In this document: piece by piece, positions 1 to 6,637 of the stretch | Numbering within the stretch: position 1 is the stretch's first letter | How the letters are laid out: each line of letters opens with the position of its first letter | Source of the DNA: Gammaproteobacteria bacterium | GTDB lineage: Bacteria; Pseudomonadota; Gammaproteobacteria; Thiohalobacterales; Thiohalobacteraceae | Direction of reading: 5' to 3' | NCBI GenBank assembly: GCA_016214925.1 | Contig: JACRMO010000093.1 | Location: forward strand, 1-12,389 | DNA length: 12,389 bases | The notes under the pieces: generated by a model | What the model was told of the DNA's origin: nothing | What the model saw: only the letters and a program-made list of their open reading frames with translations | Database searches by the model: none | Translations under genes and position numbers: made by a program

Positions 1-1224
1 ATAACCGCGGATCTCGTCGCCGGTAGGTCCCGGCACGCGCTCTTCGAAGGTGCGGAAATAGCCGCACAGATTCGGGCGGCCGAATTCGTTGTTGAACGCC
101 GCCGCACCGAGCGGGCCTTCGATCATGATGTCCAGCGCGGAGACGATGCGCGACGGTTTGCCGAAGTCGGTTTCCCACGGCTGCTCGAAACCGGGAATGC
201 GCAGATTCGACACCGAGAAGCCGCACAGGCCCGCCTTCGGTTTGCTGCCGCGTCCGGTCGCGCCCTCGTCGCGGATCTCGCCGCCGGAACCGGTCGCCGC
301 GCCCGGAAACGGCGAGATCGCCGTCGGGTGATTGTGCGTCTCGACCTTCATCAGGATGTGCATGTCTTCGCTGTGTTCGGCATACACGCCGTGCGCATCC
401 GGGAAGAAGCGCTTGGCCGCGAAACCCTGCATCACCGCCGCATTGTCTTTGTAGGCGGACAGTACACCGTCGGGGCTGGCGCGATAGGTCTCGCGGATCA
501 TGCCGAACAGCGACACATCCTGCGGCTGGCCGTCGATGATCCAATCGGCATTGAAGATCTTGTGCCGGCAGTGTTCGGAGTTGGCCTGCGCGAACATCAT
601 CAGTTCGACGTCGGTGGGATTGCGCTGCAGACCGGTGAAGCTCTCGACCAGATAGTCGATCTCATCGTCGGACAAAGCGAGTCCCAGGGAACGGTTGGCC
701 GCGACCAGCGCCTCACGACCACCGCCAACGATATCGACGGTCGTCAGCGGAGCGGGCGCGGCGGTCTTGAACAGCGCGACGGCCTCGTCGGCACCGGTCA
801 ACACGGTCTCGGTCATGCGGTCGTGCAGCAGCGGCAACAACGCGGCGCGTTCGGCGTCGCTCAGCACCCGTCCCGCCGCGGCACGCACGCGATAGGCGAT
901 GCCGCGTTCGATGCGATGAATACGCCGCAGACCGCAATTGTGCGCAATGTCGGTGGCCTTGCTCGCCCAGGGCGAAATCGTGCCCAGGCGCGGCACGATC
1001 AGAAACAGCTGCGCGTGCTCAGGCACGGGTGGACTCGATATCCCGTCGCCCAGCAGGCGCTCCAGCGTGGCGCGGTCGGCGGCATCGAGTTGCTGTTCGA
1101 GATCGACGAAATGCCAGAATTCGGCGTGGATCGTTTCGAGATCGGCGACCCGCTCCCGGGCGCGGGTCAGCAGTTTTTCAGTGCGAAAACCGGAAAGGGC
1201 GGGACCGCCGGGAATGTGCAGCAT
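1..1224 (-). CDS. purL: Phosphoribosylformylglycinamidine synthase, N-terminal 408 residues (partial)
   Basis: Cytosolic enzyme of purine synthesis that converts FGAR to FGAM using ATP and glutamine. Codons 1-408 are present; the remaining two thirds, including the glutaminase domain, lie beyond the left edge. The open frame carries family hallmarks: an N-terminal MLHIPGGPALSGFR resembling the start of E. coli PurL, FAQANSEHCRHKIFNADW (about 211-228) in the synthetase domain, LMKVETHNHPTAISP and GAATGSGGEIRDEGATGRG (about 290-325), and ALDIMIEGPLGAAAFNNEFG near the edge. I saw no frameshift in the part I translated. The ATG at 1224 is chosen because it matches the family N-terminus; a weak GAGACGG lies just upstream. 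It is the long single-chain form, since the N-terminal (PurS-like) part is fused. It follows the MBL hydrolase gene by 90 bases and may be the last gene of a dapA-bamC-MBL-purL run. Confidence 0.96.
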   Translation of the reverse strand, partial: MLHIPGGPALSGFRTEKLLTRARERVADLETIHAEFWHFVDLEQQLDAADRATLERLLGDGISSPPVPEHAQLFLIVPRLGTISPWASKATDIAHNCGLRRIHRIERGIAYRVRAAAGRVLSDAERAALLPLLHDRMTETVLTGADEAVALFKTAAPAPLTTVDIVGGGREALVAANRSLGLALSDDEIDYLVESFTGLQRNPTDVELMMFAQANSEHCRHKIFNADWIIDGQPQDVSLFGMIRETYRASPDGVLSAYKDNAAVMQGFAAKRFFPDAHGVYAEHSEDMHILMKVETHNHPTAISPFPGAATGSGGEIRDEGATGRGSKPKAGLCGFSVSNLRIPGFEQPWETDFGKPSRIVSALDIMIEGPLGAAAFNNEFGRPNLCGYFRTFEERVPGPTGDEIRGY

Positions 1225-1314
1225 GTGTCCGTCTCGATTCAGAATGAGCGCGCGGCGGTGGCCGCTGGAAAGGCGCACATGATACTACACAGGCTTACAA
1301 ACCCCGAATCCCGA

Positions 1315-2088
1315 TCACCCCACCTGCCGCCAGGCCAGCCCCTCGGTCTGATCGGCGACGCCGATCCAGCCGGGATCGCAGCCGAGTGCATCGGCCAGCG
1401 CCTGTCGTGCCAGTTCCGAACGGTTGTTCTTGTCGCTCAGATGGGCGGCGACCAGGTGCGTCAGTTGCGAAGTATCCAGCGCCGCCAGCAATTCCGCCGC
1501 CTGATGATTGCTGAGATGGCCGAGACGACCGCCGACGCGCTGTTTGAGACTGGGCGGATACGGGCCGTCGGCGAGCATGGCCGCGTCGTGATTGCACTCC
1601 AGCAGCAGCGCCTGACAACCGGTCAGTTGCTGATGGATGTGCGCGGTGATGCTGCCGGTATCGGTGAGCACGCCCAGCCGCACCGCGCCGTCGCTGAGGA
1701 CGAACTGGCAGGGCTCGCGGGCATCGTGTGGTACCGGAAACGGCGTGACTTGAAGATCGCCGATGGCAAACGGCGTATGCCCATCGAATCTGACGGGCCC
1801 GTCGAGACTGGGGAAATCGGTGGCGTTGAGCATGACCGAGGTGCCCGCCGTCATCCACACGGGAATACCGAAGCGGCGCGCGAAGGCCGCCACACCACCA
1901 ATATGATCGCTGTGTTCGTGCGTAACGAGGATGGCGTGGATGTCGCCGGGAGATTTGCCGAGACGGACGAGCCGGCGTTGCGTCTCGCTGACGGAGAAAC
2001 CGCAATCGACCATCACGCAGGTGTTCCCCGCCTCCACCAGCGTGGCGTTACCGCGACTGCCGCTGCCGAGGGAAGAGAATCGGAGCAT
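1315..2088 (-). CDS. MBL-fold metallo-hydrolase, YycJ/WalJ-like
   Basis: Predicted cytosolic metal-dependent hydrolase of 257 residues. The N-terminus MLRFSSLGSGSRGN is typical of the YycJ/WalJ/YhfI-like subgroup. The metal-binding set is complete: HEHSDH at about 57-62 (HxHxDH), His in PVPHDA at about 121, Asp in LTDTGS at about 143, and His in AAHLSD at about 216. The substrate is unknown; related proteins have been proposed to act as nucleases, but nothing here shows that. The ATG at 2088 is preferred because it gives the family N-terminus and has GAGG close upstream; a TTG at 2097 in the same frame would add three residues. Pseudomonas has an MBL gene in the same place after dapA-bamC, so the linkage is old, but there the next gene is purC, whereas here it is purL. 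Confidence 0.9.
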   Translation of the reverse strand: MLRFSSLGSGSRGNATLVEAGNTCVMVDCGFSVSETQRRLVRLGKSPGDIHAILVTHEHSDHIGGVAAFARRFGIPVWMTAGTSVMLNATDFPSLDGPVRFDGHTPFAIGDLQVTPFPVPHDAREPCQFVLSDGAVRLGVLTDTGSITAHIHQQLTGCQALLLECNHDAAMLADGPYPPSLKQRVGGRLGHLSNHQAAELLAALDTSQLTHLVAAHLSDKNNRSELARQALADALGCDPGWIGVADQTEGLAWRQVG

Positions 2089-2133
2089 AGGCCTCAAGTT
2101 TCAGGAAACATGGGAACGTAGGCCGGAAAGGCA

Positions 2134-2223
2134 CGTAGGTTGGGGTAAGCGTAGCGAACCCCAACGATCGACCGGCAGCGGGTCTGTTGGGGTTCGGCAC
2201 ACCACGCCTCACCCCAACCTACG
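2134..2223. repeat. Inverted pair of REP-like hairpins (BIME-like element)
   Basis: Two hairpins face each other. The left one is GTAG (2135-2138) followed by GTTGGGGT (2139-2146) pairing with ACCCCAAC (2158-2165). The right one is GTTGGGGT (2186-2193) pairing with ACCCCAAC (2211-2218) followed by CTAC (2219-2222). Seen as a whole, 2134-2146 is a perfect inverted copy of 2211-2223, and 2155-2165 of 2186-2196. A GTAG tetranucleotide next to a GC-rich stem is the known signature of REP sequences mobilised by RAYT (TnpA-REP) transposases, and an inverted pair is the usual BIME arrangement. It lies in the 161-base gap between bamC and the MBL gene, where it could end transcription or protect the bamC mRNA 3' end. 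No RAYT gene is in the window. Confidence 0.85.
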
Positions 2224-2249
2224 ATGCCCCAATCCCGACGACCGATTTT

Positions 2250-3269
2250 CTACTGCATCTGCTCCTGTACCAGCGTCAGGATGCGCTTCGCCGTGGGTGA
2301 ATTGTCGGGCTGACCTTGCGCATTTTGCACCGTGACATGGGTCTTATCGCCTTGCGCGATCAGCAAGATTCGATATTGCTCGGCGGCCTTCGGATCGTCG
2401 TCGCTCCAGAACGCCAGCTTGGACAGGAAGCCCTTCTTCTTGTCTTCCTTGAGCGGGTCGTTGTAGCGCACGAAATACAGGCCGCCGCTACGATCGCGGT
2501 CTTCAACGGTGAAGCCGACACGATCCAACGCCAGGCCAACTTCGCGCCAGGCGCGTGATAAACCATCGTCGACAATGAGCGTGCTCTCGCCGGCGCTATT
2601 CACCACCAATTGCGCACGCGCCGCGGTCTGCACGGTAGATTTCTGCGCCACTTGCGCCGCCGCACGCGTCTGATCCGAGCCCATGAACACCATCAGACGC
2701 GCGAGCATCTCGGCTTCGAGTTCGGGATCGCTGGGACGCGGTTTCCAGAGGGTGCCGGTATCGGAACCGGACTGACCCTGGACCACTTCCTCCATGCCCC
2801 GGTGGCTGATGTAAATTTCGGTGCTATCCGTGCTCACTCGTTCCAGACGCACGCGGAAGCGATCGCGGGTGGCCGAGGAGTACATGAAGTCGAGTGCCTT
2901 GCCGATGGTGTTGCGAATAAAATCCTGCGGGATATCGGCGCGGTTCTCCGCCCAGTCGGTTTCCATAATGCCGACATGGGGGTCGTCCATGGTCAGCAGG
3001 AAACCGTTCTGCAACCAGAAGTCGTGTACTTTCGGCCACACGGTCTCGGCCGACGCCTGGACCACCAACCACTGTTTGTCGCCATGCCGTTCGACAGACA
3101 TGCCTTTTGGTTGCACCAAAACTCCACTGGTACCCGGCGCGGCCTTGCCCTGTTCGCCGGAGGCGTATTCGGAATACGTCGTGGGTGTACCGCCGGGCAC
3201 GCAGCCGGCCAGCGCGCTGACCGCGAGCAGGAGAACCAAACCGTGAAGAGGCGTTGCATATTTATTCAT
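2250..3269 (-). CDS. bamC: Outer-membrane assembly lipoprotein BamC (NlpB)
   Basis: Accessory lipoprotein of the BAM complex, which folds beta-barrel proteins into the outer membrane; BamC binds BamD. The 339-residue product (E. coli BamC is about 344) begins with a lipoprotein signal ending in the lipobox LAGC, with Cys23 as the lipidation site. A low-complexity linker follows, then two alpha/beta domains; the segment ADIPQDFIRNTIGKALDFMY and the following RDRFRVRLER are recognisable BamC sequence in the first. The start at 3269 is chosen because it places the signal peptide at the N-terminus; the frame stays open further upstream but into dapA. No clear Shine-Dalgarno is visible. It lies 32 bases behind dapA on the same strand, the same order as in E. 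coli and Pseudomonas, and is probably co-transcribed with it. Confidence 0.93.
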   Translation of the reverse strand: MNKYATPLHGLVLLLAVSALAGCVPGGTPTTYSEYASGEQGKAAPGTSGVLVQPKGMSVERHGDKQWLVVQASAETVWPKVHDFWLQNGFLLTMDDPHVGIMETDWAENRADIPQDFIRNTIGKALDFMYSSATRDRFRVRLERVSTDSTEIYISHRGMEEVVQGQSGSDTGTLWKPRPSDPELEAEMLARLMVFMGSDQTRAAAQVAQKSTVQTAARAQLVVNSAGESTLIVDDGLSRAWREVGLALDRVGFTVEDRDRSGGLYFVRYNDPLKEDKKKGFLSKLAFWSDDDPKAAEQYRILLIAQGDKTHVTVQNAQGQPDNSPTAKRILTLVQEQMQ

Positions 3270-3301
3270 GGGCGATTTGGATCCATGTTCGTGATGAATG
3301 T

Positions 3302-4177
3302 TCACAGGATGCCTGCCTGACGCAGCGCATCCCGGACGGTCTCGTGATAGCGTTCCGACAAGGGCGTGAGCGGCAACCGAATACCCGGCGGAATCATACC
3401 CATTTCCTGTAACGCCCATTTTACCGGGATCGGGTTCGCCTCGACGAACAGATCGCGGTGCAAGGCGCGCAGCGGCGCATCAATGCTGTCGACCGTCGCG
3501 CGGTCGCCGGCCATGGCCGCGACGCACAGCGCATGCATGGCCGCCGGCGCCACGTTCGCCGTCACCGAGATCACGCCCTTGCCGCCCAGCAGCATGAATT
3601 CGCCAGCAGTGGCATCGTCGCCGCTATAAAGATCCAAGCGGTCACCGCAGCGATCGAGGATATCGCGCACCCGGCTGAGATCGCCGGTGGCCTCCTTGAG
3701 GCCGACGATGTTCGAGATCGACGCCAGGCGCTCCACGGTCTCCGGCAACATATCGACGGCGGTGCGTCCGGGCACATTGTACAGAATCTGCGGGATCGGC
3801 ACGGCCTCGGCCACGGCCTTGTGGTGCAAATACAAACCTTCCTGGGTCGGCTTGTTGTAGTACGGCGTCACCAGCAGGCAGGCATCCGCCCCGGCCTTGA
3901 GCGCGCAGCGGGTCAGACTGATCGCCTCGGTGGTGGAATTGGCGCCGGTGCCGGCGATGACCGGAACCCGTCCTGCGGTCAGTTCGACGACCCGGCGGAT
4001 GACATCGCAGTGCTCGTGCTCGTCGAGCGTGGCCGATTCGCCGGTCGTGCCCACGGCAACGATGGCATCCGTACCCTGACGGAGGTGGAATTCGATCAGC
4101 CCCGCAAGACTGTCGTCGTCGACCGCGCCATCCGCCCGCATCGGCGTGACCAGCGCGACCATACTGCCGTGGAACAT
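3302..4177 (-). CDS. dapA: 4-hydroxy-tetrahydrodipicolinate synthase
   Basis: Cytosolic (beta/alpha)8 aldolase that condenses pyruvate with aspartate semialdehyde, the first committed step to diaminopimelate and lysine. At 291 residues it matches the E. coli enzyme in length, and the key residues fall at the canonical numbers: Thr44 and Thr45 in GTTGES, Tyr107 in TPYYNKP, Tyr133 in ILYNVPGRT, Arg138, and the Schiff-base Lys161 in VGLKEATGD. It is therefore predicted to be active. The ATG at 4177 is well supported by GGAGAGG four bases upstream. It heads the minus-strand run followed by bamC and is driven by the promoter at 4211-4239. The neighbouring plus-strand gene is divergent, with 176 bases between the two start codons. 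Confidence 0.97.
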   Translation of the reverse strand: MFHGSMVALVTPMRADGAVDDDSLAGLIEFHLRQGTDAIVAVGTTGESATLDEHEHCDVIRRVVELTAGRVPVIAGTGANSTTEAISLTRCALKAGADACLLVTPYYNKPTQEGLYLHHKAVAEAVPIPQILYNVPGRTAVDMLPETVERLASISNIVGLKEATGDLSRVRDILDRCGDRLDLYSGDDATAGEFMLLGGKGVISVTANVAPAAMHALCVAAMAGDRATVDSIDAPLRALHRDLFVEANPIPVKWALQEMGMIPPGIRLPLTPLSERYHETVRDALRQAGIL

Positions 4178-4210
4178 GCAACCTCTCCGGGGGATCGAAA
4201 AATCCCGGAC

Positions 4211-4239
4211 ATACTACTGGCCCGGTCAGGTACTGACAA
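4211..4239 (-). promoter_or_regulatory. Sigma70-type promoter of dapA
   Basis: On the minus strand, TTGTCA (4239-4234) is followed by a 17-base spacer and TAGTAT (4216-4211). That is 5/6 and 4/6 matches to the sigma70 consensus at ideal spacing. Transcription would start near 4204, giving a leader of roughly 27 bases containing the strong GGAGAGG ribosome site. No attenuator or riboswitch fits in such a short leader. Confidence 0.65.
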
Positions 4240-4314
4240 GCAAACCGGGGGGCGCCTCGGCAGTTGTAGGAGCGGCCATGATTCATTCCGATGCTGGTCG
4301 ACACCCGCCCCGTG

Positions 4315-4331
4315 CAGTAGTATGCCGGCGC
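4315..4331 (+). promoter_or_regulatory. Possible -10 region or operator upstream of the GalT-like gene
   Basis: CAGTAGTATGCCGG contains TAGTAT (4318-4323), the same hexamer used as the dapA -10. It repeats, in inverted orientation, the CAGTAGTATG of the dapA promoter (plus-strand 4210-4219). The best -35 at 17 bases is TGGTCG, which is poor. It could be a weak promoter or half of a shared operator; the evidence is thin. Confidence 0.3.
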
Positions 4332-4353
4332 ATTCACCTGAGCTTGCGCTGCC

Positions 4354-5451
4354 ATGACTGACACCGAAATCAAAGCCATCCGCGAAATCCGCATTAATCC
4401 GATCGTGCCCAGCGAGTCCGTGCTGGTCGCCACCGCCCGCTCCATGCGCCCGCGCAAGGCCGAGGATCCGGCGCCGCGCGACACCCGCCGGCATGTGGAC
4501 ACCTGCCCGTTCTGCACCGGCAACGAGCACATGACGCCGCCGACCATCGCCTCCTATCCGGACGGCGACAACTGGCAAGCGCGTATTGTGGAAAATCTCT
4601 ATCCGGTGCTCGGTGACGACCGTTCCACCGGCAATCTGGTGTTCGGCCTGCAACAGGCCATCGAAGGTTACGGGCGCCACGAGGTCATTATCGACCACCG
4701 CCAGCACGGCATCGCACTGCACGAAATGAGCGAAGAACACCTGTTCCTGCTGTTCGGCGCCTATCAGGAACGCATGACGCAGATCTACGCCAACGATGCG
4801 CGCATCCGTTACGTGCTGGTGTTCAAGAACTTCGGGCCAGCGGCGGGGGCCAGCATTGCGCACACCCACAGCCAGATCATCGCCATGCCGGTGGTGCCGG
4901 AAAACGTCTACAACGAAGTCACCCACAGCCGCACGCACTACCAGAAGCAGCACCAGTGCATCTTCTGTTCGCTGATCGACGAGGCGCTGACCTTCGAGGC
5001 GACTATCTACGACCGCGCCTCGGGACAGATCCGCCGGCGCATCAATGTCGGCCAGTATGTGGTCGAGCGTGGTGAGCGCTTCATCGCCATCAAGCCGTTC
5101 GCCAGCCGTTACGAGTGGGAAGTGCATATCCTGCCGCTCCAGCACCAGAGCAATTTCCTGGATATCACCGAACGCGACCGGGCCGATCTGGCGCGGGTGC
5201 TCAAACGCACCATGGGCCGACTGGACGCGGTGATCGGCGGCGCCCAGTACAATTTCTTCCTGCACTCCAAACCGCGCGGCGACGAGTTCGCCGACTGCGA
5301 TGCCAGCTATCACTGGCATCTGGAGATCTGTCCGCGCACCAGCATCCCGACCGGCTTCGAACTCGGCTCCGGGCTGTTCGTCAGCACGCTCAGTCCCGAG
5401 GAGGCCGCGGAACGGCTGCGTTCGGTCGATCTCGACACGCCGGCGGCATGA
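4354..5451 (+). CDS. GalT / ADP-glucose phosphorylase-like nucleotidyltransferase (HIT superfamily)
   Basis: A 365-residue enzyme of the branch of the HIT superfamily that transfers nucleotidyl groups to or from sugar phosphates. Zinc ligands expected for GalT are present: CPFC at 51-54, a candidate His near 118 (DHRQHGIALHEMS), and the first His of the active-site motif. The active site is HTHSQ (170-174) instead of the HPHGQ of classical GalT, with His172 the predicted nucleophile. A second CxxC (CIFC, 202-205) and HWHLE (320-324) follow. The stretch GASIAHTHSQIIAMPVVP resembles plant ADP-glucose phosphorylase more than E. coli GalT as I recall them, so ADP-glucose or another NDP-sugar is as likely a substrate as UDP-galactose. 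No Leloir or glycogen genes lie nearby. The ATG at 4354 has only a weak ribosome site. Confidence 0.85.
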   Translation: MTDTEIKAIREIRINPIVPSESVLVATARSMRPRKAEDPAPRDTRRHVDTCPFCTGNEHMTPPTIASYPDGDNWQARIVENLYPVLGDDRSTGNLVFGLQQAIEGYGRHEVIIDHRQHGIALHEMSEEHLFLLFGAYQERMTQIYANDARIRYVLVFKNFGPAAGASIAHTHSQIIAMPVVPENVYNEVTHSRTHYQKQHQCIFCSLIDEALTFEATIYDRASGQIRRRINVGQYVVERGERFIAIKPFASRYEWEVHILPLQHQSNFLDITERDRADLARVLKRTMGRLDAVIGGAQYNFFLHSKPRGDEFADCDASYHWHLEICPRTSIPTGFELGSGLFVSTLSPEEAAERLRSVDLDTPAA

Positions 5452-5478
5452 GCCCGCTGACCAACCGCGCCACAAAGG

Positions 5479-5487
5479 TGGTACACT
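5479..5487 (+). promoter_or_regulatory. Extended -10 promoter of gcvR
   Basis: TGG directly before TACACT (5482-5487) makes an extended -10 element; no good -35 is present (CTGACC lies 19 bases upstream). It sits in the 91-base gap between the GalT-like gene and gcvR and would give a leader of roughly 50 bases. Confidence 0.4.
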
Positions 5488-5542
5488 GGCGCGCACCGGA
5501 AAACCCTGCCCGGGCATTCCATTCCATCGTTGTTGATCGGTC

Positions 5543-6088
5543 ATGAACACCACGCCCAAATACAATTTCCTCGTGATTTCCGCCCTGGGCGAAGACCGCC
5601 CGGGCCTGGTCAACGACCTGTCCCGCTGTGTGCTGGAAAGCGGCTGCAATATCGCCGACAGCCGCATGACCGTGCTGGGCGGCGACTTCGCCGTCATCCT
5701 GTTGATATCCGGAAACTGGAACGCCGTCGCCAAGCTGGAAGACCAGCTGCCGCCACTGGCCGAACGCCTGGGCATGACCATCACCAGCCGGCGCACCGCG
5801 CTGCGCGAGCCCCAAGGTGACCTGCTGCCCTACGCCGTGGACGTGGTGGCGCTGGACAATCCCGGCATCGTGCACAATCTGGCGAATTTCTTTTCCAGTC
5901 GGCAGATCAATATTCAGGACCTGGCCACCAGCAGCTATGCGGCGGCGCACACCGGCACGCAGATGTTCTCGGTGCATATGCACGTGGACATCCCGGCGCA
6001 GCTGCACATCGCCACGCTGCGCGACGAGTTCATGGATTTCTGCGATCAGCTTAATCTCGACGCCATCATCGAACCGGTCAAAGGCTGA
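5543..6088 (+). CDS. gcvR: GcvR-type regulator with two ACT domains
   Basis: A 181-residue cytosolic protein composed of two ACT domains, about residues 6-83 and 94-178. Each begins with the ligand-loop type motif: GEDRPGLVNDLS (16-27) and DNPGIVHNLANF (105-116). In E. coli, GcvR binds glycine and GcvA and so represses the glycine-cleavage operon; it does not itself bind DNA. The same role is inferred here, although no gcv genes or gcvA are in the window. The match in architecture, length and position (beside bcp, with dapA nearby, as in E. coli and Pseudomonas) supports the name. The gene lies 23 bases before bcp, so the two are probably co-transcribed. The ribosome site before the ATG at 5543 is weak. 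Confidence 0.88.
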   Translation: MNTTPKYNFLVISALGEDRPGLVNDLSRCVLESGCNIADSRMTVLGGDFAVILLISGNWNAVAKLEDQLPPLAERLGMTITSRRTALREPQGDLLPYAVDVVALDNPGIVHNLANFFSSRQINIQDLATSSYAAAHTGTQMFSVHMHVDIPAQLHIATLRDEFMDFCDQLNLDAIIEPVKG

Positions 6089-6111
6089 CACGCCTCCGCG
6101 GGATACGCCTC

Positions 6112-6603
6112 ATGAGCACAGTTGTCCTCGGCAAAAAGGTTCCGGAGTTTCGTCTGCCCGCCACCGGCGACCCCACCGGTGATCGGGAGACCCGCCTCGC
6201 CGATCTCAAGGGTTCGAATGTCGTGCTCTACTTCTATCCCAAGGACAGCACACCGGGCTGCACCCTGGAAGGCCAGGACTTCCGCGACCAGCACGCCAAA
6301 TTCAAACGCCTGAACACCGTCATTCTCGGCGTGTCGCGCGACAGCCTCGCATCGCATGCGAGATTCAAGGACAAACAGAACTTCCCCTTCGAACTGCTGT
6401 CCGACGCCGAGGAAAAACTCTGCCGGCTGTTCGACGTCATCAAAGAGAAAAACATGTACGGTAAAAAGGTCATGGGCATCGAGCGCAGCACCTTCCTGAT
6501 CGATACCACCGGCGTGCTGCGTGCCGAATGGCGCAAGGTCAAAGTGCCCGGACATGTGGATGAAGTGCTCACCGCCGTCAAAGCACTCGGCAAAACCAAC
6601 TAA
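6112..6603 (+). CDS. bcp: Peroxiredoxin of the Bcp/PrxQ family
   Basis: Thiol peroxidase of 163 residues that reduces hydrogen peroxide and organic peroxides. The peroxidatic cysteine is Cys50 in the motif DSTPGCTLEGQDFRD, within the thioredoxin fold; FYPKDSTPGCT and RSTFLIDTTGVLRAEWRKVKV are typical of the family. The second cysteine that follows the first by five residues in E. coli Bcp is absent: Gln55 occupies its place. The only other cysteine is Cys104 (EEKLCRLF). The enzyme may therefore work as a 1-Cys peroxiredoxin, or Cys104 may resolve the sulfenate; the sequence cannot decide. It lies between gcvR and the phoH-like gene with short gaps of 23 and 34 bases. Confidence 0.94.
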   Translation: MSTVVLGKKVPEFRLPATGDPTGDRETRLADLKGSNVVLYFYPKDSTPGCTLEGQDFRDQHAKFKRLNTVILGVSRDSLASHARFKDKQNFPFELLSDAEEKLCRLFDVIKEKNMYGKKVMGIERSTFLIDTTGVLRAEWRKVKVPGHVDEVLTAVKALGKTN

Positions 6604-6637
6604 TCTCACGCCATCGCGCAGTCATTCAGAGGCCACC

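Noticed and set aside
1225..1314. Promoter for purL
   Set aside because: TAGTAT is present on the minus strand, but no -35 at 16-18 bases exceeds chance and no extended -10 is present.
328..2121. 597-codon open frame on the plus strand
   Set aside because: It is antisense to both purL and the MBL hydrolase gene, which have clear family motifs. Long antisense frames are expected in GC-rich genes, and the translation shows no recognisable domain.
2610..3320. 236-codon open frame on the plus strand
   Set aside because: Antisense to bamC; no recognisable sequence.
3270..3419. Upstream extension of bamC by 50 codons
   Set aside because: It would overlap dapA and put the lipoprotein signal in the middle of the protein.
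4096..5796. 566-codon open frame on the minus strand
   Set aside because: It runs antisense through the GalT-like gene and across two promoter regions; no family motif or ribosome site.
6521..6637. ATG start for the PhoH-like gene at 6521
   Set aside because: It lies inside bcp in another frame, and the TTG at 6638 has a good ribosome site and the family N-terminus.
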